NCBI RefSeq assembly: GCF_003003035.1
Contig: NZ_PVTS01000005.1
Location: 62,001-126,000, forward strand
DNA length: 64,000 nucleotides
DNA from: Marinilabilia salmonicolor
Lineage (GTDB): Bacteria > Bacteroidota > Bacteroidia > Bacteroidales > Marinilabiliaceae
Reading direction: 5' to 3'
Below are positions 54,699 through 62,881 of the stretch, piece after piece (position 1 is the stretch's first letter; each line of letters begins with the position of its first letter). The notes below the pieces were generated by a model. It had not been told where the DNA came from, made no database searches, and saw only the letters and a list, made by a program, of their open reading frames with translations. Position numbers and translations under genes: made by a program.

Positions 54699-55979
54699 TT
54701 GAACGTAGAGATAATGCTGACAATTAATTTTTACAGAAAAACAACGACACCTAATAAAAAAGGAAAAGTACCGGTTGTTGCACAAATTAGTTACGACTAC
54801 CGGAAGTACAGAAAAAGTATAGGGGCTGTTGTTCCCGCTCATTGGAACGAAAAAACTCAAAGATTAAAGGTGTCTGCTTCTACCGGAGAAGATGCAAAGG
54901 ATTATATCCGGTTCAATAGGTTACTTGATGATCTTTCCTCCAGACTAAAGGACTATTACAATAGGTTGATTCTTGAAAAGAGGAAGGCCACAGAACAAGA
55001 GATAAGGCAACTGCTGTCTCTTGAGTCAGATGAGACGATCCAGGGGGAGGTTGATTTCTTTGATACCTTCGAACAATATATTACAGGGCAGAAAGCCTTT
55101 CTGGCATCAAACACCATTAAATCTATCGTGACTGTTAAAAACTATTTGATGAAATTTCAGCGGGAGACAGGATTTAAGGTGACGTTCGGTTCCATTGATT
55201 CACGATTCAGTGATAAGCTAATGGATTACAGTTTTAATACCAGAAAAATTGATAATGACTACTTTGCCAAACATGCAAGTGTGTTAAAACAGTTCCTCCG
55301 ATGGTCTGGGAAGCGGGGTTATTTTCAGGGAGAGATTCCCGAAGAGCTCTATGCAATAAAAGAAAAGGAGAATGAGGTGATTTTTCTGACAATGGAAGAA
55401 TTAAAAATCCTCACTGAATTTGATTTTAAAATTGAACGATTAAGCAGAGTTCGGGATAAGTTCTGTTTTGCTTGCTATACCGGATTAAGACATTGTGATG
55501 TGGCTTCTCTGGTATGGGAAAACATTGTTGATGGTAGCATAAGAAAGAGTCATAACAAAACACAGAATTTCGTTTACACCCCCTTAAATAAGCAGGCTTT
55601 GAAAATATTGGAGAAGTATAAGAATGAGCCCATGCCATTGCCTGTAATCAGTTCGCAGAAGACCAATAAATACCTTCAGGAGTGCTGCAAGTTAATTGCG
55701 AAGGATCAGGAAGCTGACAAGTTGTTTAATCGGAGAATTTTGCGGAAAAGAGCTATTGGAAGAGAGATTGAGCAAAAGGCAATTCCGTTATATGAAGCGA
55801 TTACTTTTCATGTAGGCCGCAAAACATTTATTACGAATAGTCTTATGTTGGGGGTTAACCTGCAGGTATTACAGGAGATGGGGGCTCCCAAGAAACAGAA
55901 AGATCTGAAAAAGTATCTGAAAATCACCGATGCATATAAGAACCAGGTAATGAAAGACACTTGGGATAGAGTTAGTTGA
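54699..55979 (+). CDS. tyrosine-type site-specific integrase
   Basis: The 426-residue recombinase has an N-terminal Arm-type DNA-binding domain (LTINFYRKTTTPNKKGKVPVVAQISYDYRKYRKSIG), a SAM-like core-binding domain (about 125-225) and a catalytic domain. The first catalytic Arg is R264 in YTGLRHCD; the HxxR motif is H371-V-G-R374. The nucleophile is Y406 or Y413. The usual LGH preceding the Tyr reads MGAPKK, so the third His is missing. The overall plan is like those of Bacteroidota mobile elements. It starts 141 bases inside the left attachment core and should act on the tRNA-Leu site. The in-frame ATG at 54714 (residue 6) is an alternative start. Confidence 0.92.
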   Translation: MNVEIMLTINFYRKTTTPNKKGKVPVVAQISYDYRKYRKSIGAVVPAHWNEKTQRLKVSASTGEDAKDYIRFNRLLDDLSSRLKDYYNRLILEKRKATEQEIRQLLSLESDETIQGEVDFFDTFEQYITGQKAFLASNTIKSIVTVKNYLMKFQRETGFKVTFGSIDSRFSDKLMDYSFNTRKIDNDYFAKHASVLKQFLRWSGKRGYFQGEIPEELYAIKEKENEVIFLTMEELKILTEFDFKIERLSRVRDKFCFACYTGLRHCDVASLVWENIVDGSIRKSHNKTQNFVYTPLNKQALKILEKYKNEPMPLPVISSQKTNKYLQECCKLIAKDQEADKLFNRRILRKRAIGREIEQKAIPLYEAITFHVGRKTFITNSLMLGVNLQVLQEMGAPKKQKDLKKYLKITDAYKNQVMKDTWDRVS

Positions 55980-56013
55980 TTCCAAATTGAATAATCCTTA
56001 TAAAACCTAATCT

Positions 56014-56508
56014 ATGAGTACAGAAGAAATTAAACTAACGAACGATAATTATAATAAAGGGCAGTTCTTTATCGACAGCGCCGATTATAAACTTGAAGAC
56101 GTTATTGATGCACAGTACAAGCTTCTGAGTGATTTGTATCTGGACATATCCAACTCGATTCTCCCCGAAATTGTGAACCAACTGCAGGAAATGAAAGATG
56201 GTGCATTGCTATCAGGGGAAGACTCCGGGATGGAAAATGTTTGGGAAGAGATATGTGTGCAAATTCAGAACGAGAAATCCTTTGAATGGCCCATGTATGT
56301 TATTACGATTGAAGGTATAATAGAAAAGGAACTTGATAAACTACCCCATTCTTTTAAACAGGTTATCTCTTATATGAGTGGGTTAAATGATGAGCCCGAC
56401 ATGACTGGCTATTTTGCGCATCATGCAATAGAAAGTATAAAGGATGATCTTTTTTCAGTGGCAATGAATTACTCGAACCAGCGCATCGAAGACTACTTGT
56501 ATGGATAG
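56014..56508 (+). CDS. Acidic protein of unknown function in the integrative element
   Basis: The 164-residue protein is acidic and mainly helical, with no signal peptide or membrane segment. I do not recognise a family. It starts 34 bases after the integrase stop, so it may be read from the same transcript. Right after its stop, another frame stays open through YNYVFDVNPDFSDEFDQEEWEW to a TAG at 56598. That frame has no start codon, and a T6 run lies at about 56448-56453 where the frames could be joined. The gene may therefore be a frameshifted remnant of a longer protein. Confidence 0.6.
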   Translation: MSTEEIKLTNDNYNKGQFFIDSADYKLEDVIDAQYKLLSDLYLDISNSILPEIVNQLQEMKDGALLSGEDSGMENVWEEICVQIQNEKSFEWPMYVITIEGIIEKELDKLPHSFKQVISYMSGLNDEPDMTGYFAHHAIESIKDDLFSVAMNYSNQRIEDYLYG

Positions 56509-56717
56509 CTGCCAATAACAGCTTTTCTCTATATAACTATGTTTTTGATGTAAACCCGGATTTTTCCGATGAGTTTGACCAAGAGGAGTGGGAGTGGTAG
56601 AGGCTTTTCCATGAAACTGTTGAGTAAGAATAGAAAAAACGAAAAATAGAATTTTATAAAAAAGGAAGTAACGAAAAATATAAATTACTTTATTTCCTTT
56701 TTGGGGGGATTGATAAA

Positions 56718-56770
56718 TGTTCACGTTTTTTATTTGTTCACGTAACGTGAACATTGTATATTTGTGAACA
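56718..56770. promoter_or_regulatory. Symmetric four-half-site operator over the AbiE-like promoter
   Basis: TGTTCACGTAACGTGAACA (56735-56753) is a perfect 19-base palindrome centred on 56744. A further TGTTCACGT lies at 56718-56726, and TTGTGAACA at 56762-56770 (7 of 9 matches to the inverted half). All four half-sites are placed symmetrically about 56744, the inner and outer ones 17 bases apart on each side. The right outer half-site overlaps the TATATTTG promoter box (56757-56764). This is the expected layout of an autoregulatory repressor site. Confidence 0.75.
56757..56764 (+). promoter_or_regulatory. -7 promoter element of the AbiE-like pair
   Basis: TATATTTG matches TAnnTTTG and ends 7 bases before the ATG at 56772. 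The message would be almost leaderless. It is embedded in the four-half-site operator. Confidence 0.6.
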
Positions 56771-56771
56771 A

Positions 56772-57746
56772 ATGAAGAAGGAACTAATCAATACAGCATT
56801 AAAAAACCTCAGAGATAATACCGGGGTTGAAGCTTTTTGGAAGGATGAAGGCCCCCTGGATGGTGTCATTGAATTTAATATTAATGACCATCTCTATAAA
56901 CTCGCAGCCAAAACTTTCAATGAGCTAAGGGGGCATCATATCACCCAACTACAGGAATATATCCAAAATATTAATGAGCCGATTGTAATATTTGCCGACC
57001 ATATTTTCCCAAAAATTAAGAAAACACTTCGAGATAAAAACATTCCTTATATTGAAGCAAATGGAAATATTTATCTGAACCAGCTAAATACTTTCTTATT
57101 CGTGGATACCCAAAGACCAATAGCGACCGCCAAGAAAACAGGGAACAGGGCATTTACAAAAACAGGATTAAAAGTAGTCTTCCACCTTCTCAGGCATAAA
57201 CAAGACATAAATCTTACTCAGCGGCAATTGGCAGAAAGAACCGGGGTCGGTTTGGGCAACATCCCCCAGATTATTGAGGGATTAAAAGATACAGGCTATC
57301 TGATACCACTAAAGAAACGCGAATATATATGGGAAAACCGCAAGGAATTAATGGAGAGGTGGATAAACGAATATGATGCCGTCCTAAAGCCAACCCTGAG
57401 GATTGGCAGATTCCGGCTTCCTGAAAATAAAACAGAAAAAGATTTAGACACAAAACTGACTGTTTGGGGAGGAGAACCTGCAGCAGAAATTTTGACTAAC
57501 TATCTCAGGCCAGAGAATTATATAATCTACACCGGAGAAACACAGATGGATTTGATGAAAAACTATCGTATGATCCCCAATAAAGACGGTGAAATTGAAG
57601 TCTTTGAAAAATTCTGGAAGGATAACGACAAGCCATTAACAGCACCTCCAATACTGGTTTATGCTGACCTTCTTCTGGAAGGAGGAAAGAGAAACGTTGA
57701 AACAGCCGAAATGATATTTGATGAATACATCCAACCAATCCTATAA
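56772..57746 (+). CDS. AbiEi-family antitoxin/regulator (type IV toxin-antitoxin)
   Basis: The 324-residue protein has three parts. Residues 1-125 look like a degenerate restriction-endonuclease-type fold (DGVIEFNI, YKLAAKT, IPYIEANGNIYLN). Residues about 128-187 form a winged helix (FTKTGLKVVFHLL, LTQRQLAERTGVGLGNIPQIIEGLKDTGYL). A C-terminal domain ends PPILVYADLLLEGGKRNVETAEMIFDEYI, which recalls the AbiEi_2 family. I start it at 56772; the upstream ATG at 56754 falls inside the promoter. It should bind the adjacent operator and repress the pair, and its gene overlaps the partner by 26 bases. Family assignment is from memory of motifs. Confidence 0.78.
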   Translation: MKKELINTALKNLRDNTGVEAFWKDEGPLDGVIEFNINDHLYKLAAKTFNELRGHHITQLQEYIQNINEPIVIFADHIFPKIKKTLRDKNIPYIEANGNIYLNQLNTFLFVDTQRPIATAKKTGNRAFTKTGLKVVFHLLRHKQDINLTQRQLAERTGVGLGNIPQIIEGLKDTGYLIPLKKREYIWENRKELMERWINEYDAVLKPTLRIGRFRLPENKTEKDLDTKLTVWGGEPAAEILTNYLRPENYIIYTGETQMDLMKNYRMIPNKDGEIEVFEKFWKDNDKPLTAPPILVYADLLLEGGKRNVETAEMIFDEYIQPIL

Positions 57747-58554
57747 AGAACTTTCTATTCCTTTTTTCAAGGAAACATTTGATTGCATTGACAATATAAT
57801 GCAAAAACATAAAGTACCCTACTATCTCATCGGTGTAAGCGCAATAGCCCTGGAGTTGCTTAAAGATGGGATTAAACCAAGCCGGGGTACAAAAGACATT
57901 GATTTTGCCATTATGATTTCAAGCATGCGGGATTATGAAGCCATCAGCATTGATCTTGAGAAACAGGGATTCAATAAGGTTAAAGCACCGTGGACTTTCT
58001 ATTCTGACACGTATAAAGTGGCCATTGATCTTTTGCCTTTCGGAGAAATTGAAGAAAAGGACACAGAGAACTTCAATAAACGTAATGCTGAACTACATCT
58101 TCTCGGGTTTAAAGAAGTACTCGAGGAAGCCGAACAAGTCCAAATAGGTGAAAAAATAGCGAATATTCCACCTTTGCCGGGGATGATCATTCTAAAGCTC
58201 ATTGCCTGGAGTGACCGACCGGAAGAACGAGAAAATGACCTGGAAGATATTCTTAAAATCATTCAAAATTATTTTGACCTGGCTTTTGACGAAATTGTTG
58301 AAGAGCATCATGACACTTTTCCGGAAGGTGAATTGGATCAAATATTGGTTGCTGCTGAAGTATTGGGTCGAAAGGCACGAAAGATCCTTCAAAAATCCCA
58401 AAAGCTATCCGACAGGATCAATGTTGTGCTCAAAACAAATCTGGCGAATCCGGAGCACTCACAAATCTCTAAAGAGTGGGCCAGGCGATTAGGGAGGGAC
58501 ATTGAATATGCTAAGGATATTTTAATGGCCTTTCAGAAAGGAATATCATATTAA
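57721..58554 (+). CDS. AbiEii-like nucleotidyltransferase (toxin partner)
   Basis: The 277-residue protein has a nucleotidyltransferase core: YYLIGVSAIALELL with the G38-x-S40 loop, TKDIDFAI with the metal-binding D59 and D61, and a distal Asp in VAIDLLPFG (D103). The LPGMIILKLIAWSDRPEERENDLEDI helix is typical of AbiEii/AbiGii-type and related DUF1814 proteins. In characterised type IV systems such enzymes block growth, some by modifying tRNA 3' ends. The ATG at 57721 lies inside the antitoxin gene (26-base overlap), indicating translational coupling. All catalytic acids appear intact, so it should be active. Confidence 0.8.
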   Translation: MNTSNQSYKELSIPFFKETFDCIDNIMQKHKVPYYLIGVSAIALELLKDGIKPSRGTKDIDFAIMISSMRDYEAISIDLEKQGFNKVKAPWTFYSDTYKVAIDLLPFGEIEEKDTENFNKRNAELHLLGFKEVLEEAEQVQIGEKIANIPPLPGMIILKLIAWSDRPEERENDLEDILKIIQNYFDLAFDEIVEEHHDTFPEGELDQILVAAEVLGRKARKILQKSQKLSDRINVVLKTNLANPEHSQISKEWARRLGRDIEYAKDILMAFQKGISY

Positions 58555-58677
58555 CAAAGAACTTACAAAACCAATAGAATCAGGTTTTATTTTCATTTTT
58601 CACACTTGATTTTATGGCCTACACAACCCCAATCTAATATGGGTTTGTAGAATAGGATTCTTTTGATCCAAATATTC

Positions 58678-58947
58678 TTATGTTTTGCTGCAATGCATAC
58701 CACTCAAAGCTTGAATATAAGTGTTTTCTGGGCTTATATTAGGAGTTGGTATTAGAAATGCAGTAACACCTAAGATTGGAATAATAGAAATATACCAGAA
58801 GTAAAGAAAATAGTATCGACTCTTGATCTGGGATAGGATTAGAATGAATTTTTCTAAAGGGCTTAAATATTCTGTGTTCTCTTTATCGATGTTGTTTGAT
58901 TCATTCACCAAATAATCGACAAATTTGACATAGTTTGGGTTTCTCAT
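58678..58947 (-). CDS. Small membrane protein of unknown function
   Basis: The 89-residue frame starts with a charged region (MRNPNYVKFVDYLVNESNNIDKENTEYLSPLEKF) and has one long hydrophobic stretch (YYFLYFWYISIIPILGVTAFLI) before a polar tail. It lies inside the integrative element, reads opposite to the AbiE-like pair and is AT-rich like its surroundings. I recognise no family. It could be a real accessory gene or a decayed fragment. Confidence 0.45.
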   Translation of the reverse strand: MRNPNYVKFVDYLVNESNNIDKENTEYLSPLEKFILILSQIKSRYYFLYFWYISIIPILGVTAFLIPTPNISPENTYIQALSGMHCSKT

Positions 58948-59092
58948 TTTTGAAAAAGTTTAAGTGGTTAATAATTGGAAAAACTGAAGTCAAATGAAGT
59001 AAAAAAAGAAGTATTCAGGAAAAATTTGCCTCTTATTAGCCCCTTTAAAACAGCAAATCCCCCTGATAATCAGGAGGCTTTGTCTTGAAAAA

Positions 59093-59106
59093 GTACCCGG
59101 AGCGGG
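59093..59106. repeat. Attachment site, tRNA end
   Basis: GTACCCGGAGCGGG covers the T-stem 3' strand and acceptor 3' strand of the tRNA-Leu and is identical to 54545-54558. Confidence 0.72.
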
Positions 59107-59178
59107 ACTTGAACCCGCACGGCCGCAATGGCCACTGGATTTTAAGTCCAGCGTGTCTACCAATTCCACCATCCGGGC
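59094..59178 (-). tRNA. tRNA-Leu (UAA), insertion target
   Basis: Acceptor GCCCGGA pairs with TCCGGGT (a G-U at the end), D-arm TGGTGGAATTGGTAGACA, anticodon stem CTGGA/TCCAG with loop CTTAAAA (anticodon TAA), a long class II variable arm GTGGCCATTGCGGCCGT, and T-arm GCGGGTTCAAGTCCCGC. After the discriminator A the genome reads CTTTTT, so CCA is not encoded. The tail was replaced by the integrated element. Confidence 0.97.
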
Positions 59179-59204
59179 GGATGTGAAATCCTTTAAATGC
59201 GGTG

Positions 59205-59235
59205 CAAATATAGTTTTTTCAGTTGTTCTCTACAA
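59205..59235 (-). promoter_or_regulatory. Promoter of tRNA-Leu
   Basis: On the minus strand TTG (59233-59235) and TATATTTG (59205-59212) are 20 bases apart. The box lies 27 bases before the tRNA. The rest of the 329-base gap to 59508 shows no gene. Confidence 0.65.
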
Positions 59236-59507
59236 CATTCGGTTGGCAGATTTTTGATTTAATTTATCACAAAGTTGTAAGAGGTTGATGAAGTGCGCAT
59301 TGTTTTTCTTCAAAACAGGGACAGGATTTTCAGGTCCGTCGAAGTTTGCCAGAAACTTTTTTTTATGTGGCAGGTGTTTTCTATCCCCCTGTTTTTGCAT
59401 AAAATGTGGCGAGTGGATATATGGTGGGATAAATGAATGTCGGTAAATGAACACCTTGTTTTAAAAAGTTGTTCCTTCGCATAGAGTTTTAATTCCAAAG
59501 AACAAAT

Positions 59508-60590
59508 ATGACAAAACAAATCTATTCGGTAATTAAAGGAACCGGCTCTTATGTTCCTCCGAGAATTGTGAAGAATGAAGATTTCTTGCAAAATGAGTTT
59601 TATGCTCCCTCCGGTGAGCCGATGAATAAGCCTACCAAGGTTATTATAGACAAGCTGAAAGAAATTACAGAGATTGATGAACGCAGGCATATCGAGGATC
59701 AGTATGTAACCTCTGATATCGCTGCTTTCGCCGGAGAGAAAGCCATTGAATCGGCAGGTATCGACAAAGAGAGTCTGGATTATATTATTGTAGCACATAA
59801 TTTTGGGGATGTTAGTAAAGAGACCGGTCGTACCGATATCCTGCCATCCCTGGCTTCAAAAGTTAAGCATCAGCTCAAAATAGAAAATCCGTACTGCGTG
59901 GCTTATGATATCCTTTTCGGATGTCCGGGCTGGGTGCAGGCCCTTATTCAGGCCGATTTATACATCAAAACCGGGGAGGCCAAAAGAGTCCTGGTTATTG
60001 GGGCAGAAACATTATCACGCGTTTCTGATCCGCATGATGTGGATAGTATGATTTATTCTGATGGAGCCGGCGCAGCGGTTGTTGAAGCTACGGAGAGCGA
60101 ATCTCCTGTAGGGATTTTGTCTCATATTTCCAGAACCGACACAATTGAAAATGCTTTTCTTTTGAAGATGGGACCATCATATAACAAAGAGATTGATCCC
60201 AGACACCAATATCTTAAAATGAACGGAAGAAAAGTTTATGAATATGCCTTGCATACGGTTCCTGCTACGGTAAAAAAGTGTCTTGAAAAATCTGAGGTTG
60301 ACATCACAGAAGTTAAGAAGGTTTTGATTCATCAGGCCAATGCCAAAATGGATTATGCCATTCTGGCGCGTCTGTTTAAGTTGTACGGATTGCGTGAAGT
60401 ACCGGAATATACCATGCCGATGACCATTGCAAAACTTGGAAATAACTCGGTGGCAACAGTTCCTGTTTTATTTGATATGCTGATGGAGAAAGAGATTGAA
60501 AACCACCGGTTAAAGTCAGGCGATCATTTTGTCTTTACCTCCGTGGGGGCGGGAATGAATATTAATGCCATTGTTTACAGGATGCCATGA
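59508..60590 (+). CDS. 3-oxoacyl-ACP synthase III (FabH-like) family protein
   Basis: The 360-residue thiolase-fold enzyme has the KAS III triad: C139 in DILFGCPGWVQAL, H275 in LIHQANAKMDYA, and Asn in LGNNSVATVPV (about N312). It condenses an acyl-CoA or acyl-ACP with malonyl-ACP. It is longer than FabH (about 320) and its N-terminus YVPPRIVKNEDFLQNEFY with a distinct insertion suggests a divergent paralogue rather than the housekeeping enzyme; its substrate is unknown. It is a single gene ended by a hairpin terminator. Confidence 0.9.
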   Translation: MTKQIYSVIKGTGSYVPPRIVKNEDFLQNEFYAPSGEPMNKPTKVIIDKLKEITEIDERRHIEDQYVTSDIAAFAGEKAIESAGIDKESLDYIIVAHNFGDVSKETGRTDILPSLASKVKHQLKIENPYCVAYDILFGCPGWVQALIQADLYIKTGEAKRVLVIGAETLSRVSDPHDVDSMIYSDGAGAAVVEATESESPVGILSHISRTDTIENAFLLKMGPSYNKEIDPRHQYLKMNGRKVYEYALHTVPATVKKCLEKSEVDITEVKKVLIHQANAKMDYAILARLFKLYGLREVPEYTMPMTIAKLGNNSVATVPVLFDMLMEKEIENHRLKSGDHFVFTSVGAGMNINAIVYRMP

Positions 60591-60648
60591 GATTGATATA
60601 GTCGATTTATTGGCCTGCTTTTTGCAGTTATATTTTGACTTTTTGGAG

Positions 60649-60691
60649 AAAATTGCTTTGGATGACCGGCTGGTTTTCAAAGCAATTTTTA
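60649..60691 (+). terminator. Terminator after the FabH-like gene
   Basis: AAAATTGCTTTG / CAAAGCAATTTT, 12-bp perfect stem with a 17-base loop, followed by T. Confidence 0.8.
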
Positions 60692-60755
60692 TTTGGGATT
60701 AAAAATGCAAGAATTCACATATATACAATATTGATTCTAATTCGAACTCATTGTT

Positions 60756-60763
60756 TATTTTTG
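60756..60763 (+). promoter_or_regulatory. -7 promoter element of dsbD
   Basis: TATTTTTG matches TAnnTTTG, 53 bases before the start at 60817. Confidence 0.5.
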
Positions 60764-60816
60764 TGTTTCCATATTATGAATAAATTTGAGGTTTAATTAG
60801 TCAAATAATATAACGC

Positions 60817-62838
60817 ATGAAGAAAATAAGTCTGATTATTTGGTTTTCCTTGTTGTTTAGCGGGTTAACGCTCAATGCACAGATTCTGGAGCCCGTAAAA
60901 TGGGCCTTTTCGCTCAATCAATTGTCGGAGACCGAATACGAAATTATCGCAGATGCCACTATTGATGAGGGTTGGCACTTGTATTCCTCGAATATTCCGG
61001 AGGGTGGACCGATAGCTACCTCTGTAACGCTTGTAAATTCCGGAGAGAATGTAAGTGCAGGGAATCTGAGAGAGGAGCCAGAAGCGGATGTGCAGTTTGA
61101 TCAGGCTTTTGACATGGAGCTCTCGTGGTTCTCCAATGAAGCCCGGTTTATTTTGCCGGTTACAGTCACAGGCAGTGATGTTTCCGTGCTTGAAGGATAT
61201 GTGGAATTCATGGCCTGCGATGATGAGCAATGTCTTCCTCCCGACAGGGTTGATTTTTCTTTTGTGCTGGATGAAACAGGTGAACCTGCAGAGAATGTCT
61301 CAGAAGCTTCCGGTGCTGATAAGGAAGAGGGAACAGAGGCTGATGTTGCATCAAAGGATGAAGGTGAGGTCGCCAATAAAACGGGCAAAGAAGACCAGTC
61401 TGAAACTCGTGGGAACTGGACCATTTTTTGGCTTTCATTTCTTGGCGGATTTGCAGCATTGCTGACTCCCTGTGTTTTCCCCATGATTCCTATGACGGTG
61501 AGTTTCTTTACCAAGCAGAGCAAAACAAAAGCCTCCGGTTTTAGGAATGCTATATTTTACGGAGTTTCCATAATAGTAATATATGTGATTTTGGGAACCG
61601 TGGTAACGGCTGTTTTTGGGGCAGATGTGCTTAATGCGTTATCCACCAATCCATGGTTTAACCTCTTTTTTGCGGCATTGTTGATTGTTTTTGCCATCTC
61701 CTTCTTTGGAGCTTTCGAAATAGTATTGCCCAACGCCTGGGTGAGTGCAGCCGATAAAGGTGCTGATAAAGGAGGATTGATTGGCATCTTTTTCATGGCC
61801 TTTACGCTGGCCCTGGTTTCATTTTCCTGTACAGGCCCCATTGTTGGTACTCTGATTGTACAGGCAGCCTCGGTGGGAGGTATGGCTCCTGTAATCGGGA
61901 TGCTTGGCTTTTCTTTGGCTTTGGCCCTTCCTTTTGCTTTGTTTGCAGCATTTCCCGGATGGTTGAACTCGTTGCCCAAGTCTGGCGGATGGCTCAATTC
62001 AGTAAAAGTGGTTCTCGGATTTTTGGAATTGGCATTTGCCTTTAAGTTTCTGAGCATTACCGATATGGTATGGGGATTGCATGTGTTGGAGCGTGAGGTG
62101 TTTATCGCAATATGGATCGCTATTTTTGGTGCTCTGGGATTCTATCTGATGGGAAAAATCAGGTTGCCACACGATTCACCAATGGATCATTTACCGGTTT
62201 CACGGATGATGCTCGGCCTGGTGGTCTTTGCATTTACCATTTATATGATTCCTGGTCTTTGGGGGGCTCCGGTGAACCTGATAAGCGGATTTCCGCCGCC
62301 AAATAATTATGCCGAATCCCCTTATGGGGTGGGCAATAAAGCTCCCGGTTCAGGAGGGGGAGCTACTGCTCCTTTGAGTGAAGATATGCATCTGGGGCCA
62401 CAGGGAATCCCTGCTTTTGATGATTATGAAAAGGCACTGGCATATGCAAAAGAGGTAAATAAACCCCTTTTGCTGGACTTTACCGGAAAAGGTTGTACCA
62501 ATTGCCGGAAGATGGAAGATGCCGTTTGGTCAGATCCTGCCGTGAAAGAGATGATTGCCAATGACTATGTATTGACCTCTCTTTATGTGGATTTCCGGGA
62601 GAAACTACCCGAAGAAGAACAGTATGTTTCATCCGTTACCGGTAAGAAGATCAGAACCATTGGAAATAAATGGAGCGATTTTCAGATCTCCCGTTTCCAA
62701 CGAAATAGTCAGCCCCATTATGTTATTCTTGGACATGATGAACAGCCTTTGGTAGAGGAGAGAGGTTATGATACAGATATCAAGGCCTATACCGATTGGT
62801 TGAAGTCGGGACTGGACGCCTTCAGGGACAGAGAATAA
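60817..62838 (+). CDS. dsbD: thiol:disulfide interchange protein DsbD
   Basis: DsbD carries electrons from cytoplasmic thioredoxin across the inner membrane to periplasmic proteins. The 673-residue protein has a signal peptide ending LTLNAQ and an N-terminal DsbD-alpha domain (25-155, cysteines in ACDDEQCLPP). An acidic linker follows, then eight membrane helices (about 205-480) with the redox cysteines in LTPCVFPMIPM and SFSCTGPIVG. The C-terminal thioredoxin domain has C560-T-N-C563. All three cysteine pairs are present, so it should be functional. It starts from its own promoter. Confidence 0.95.
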   Translation: MKKISLIIWFSLLFSGLTLNAQILEPVKWAFSLNQLSETEYEIIADATIDEGWHLYSSNIPEGGPIATSVTLVNSGENVSAGNLREEPEADVQFDQAFDMELSWFSNEARFILPVTVTGSDVSVLEGYVEFMACDDEQCLPPDRVDFSFVLDETGEPAENVSEASGADKEEGTEADVASKDEGEVANKTGKEDQSETRGNWTIFWLSFLGGFAALLTPCVFPMIPMTVSFFTKQSKTKASGFRNAIFYGVSIIVIYVILGTVVTAVFGADVLNALSTNPWFNLFFAALLIVFAISFFGAFEIVLPNAWVSAADKGADKGGLIGIFFMAFTLALVSFSCTGPIVGTLIVQAASVGGMAPVIGMLGFSLALALPFALFAAFPGWLNSLPKSGGWLNSVKVVLGFLELAFAFKFLSITDMVWGLHVLEREVFIAIWIAIFGALGFYLMGKIRLPHDSPMDHLPVSRMMLGLVVFAFTIYMIPGLWGAPVNLISGFPPPNNYAESPYGVGNKAPGSGGGATAPLSEDMHLGPQGIPAFDDYEKALAYAKEVNKPLLLDFTGKGCTNCRKMEDAVWSDPAVKEMIANDYVLTSLYVDFREKLPEEEQYVSSVTGKKIRTIGNKWSDFQISRFQRNSQPHYVILGHDEQPLVEERGYDTDIKAYTDWLKSGLDAFRDRE

Positions 62839-62881
62839 AATGTTTGAGGTTTAATCGCAACTTTACTTTAATAAATTCATG

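Larger units (their letters stand above)
54545..59106. mobile_element. Integrative element of about 4.5 kb in tRNA-Leu
   Basis: Identical 14-base cores (GTACCCGGAGCGGG) lie at 54545-54558 and 59093-59106, with 7 further matching bases after a 2-base difference. The right copy is inside the 3' end of an intact tRNA-Leu. The left copy is a cut-off tRNA 3' end, with CCA and terminator still attached. Between them are a tyrosine recombinase, an unknown 164-residue protein, an AbiEi/AbiEii-like pair and a small membrane protein. There are no replication, transfer or capsid genes. This arrangement fits tRNA-targeted integration. Confidence 0.75.

Noticed and set aside
58990-59172. 60-codon frame on the minus strand containing VELVDTLDLKSSGHCGRAGSSPAPGT
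   Set aside because: It is the translated tRNA-Leu gene, a well-known artefact.
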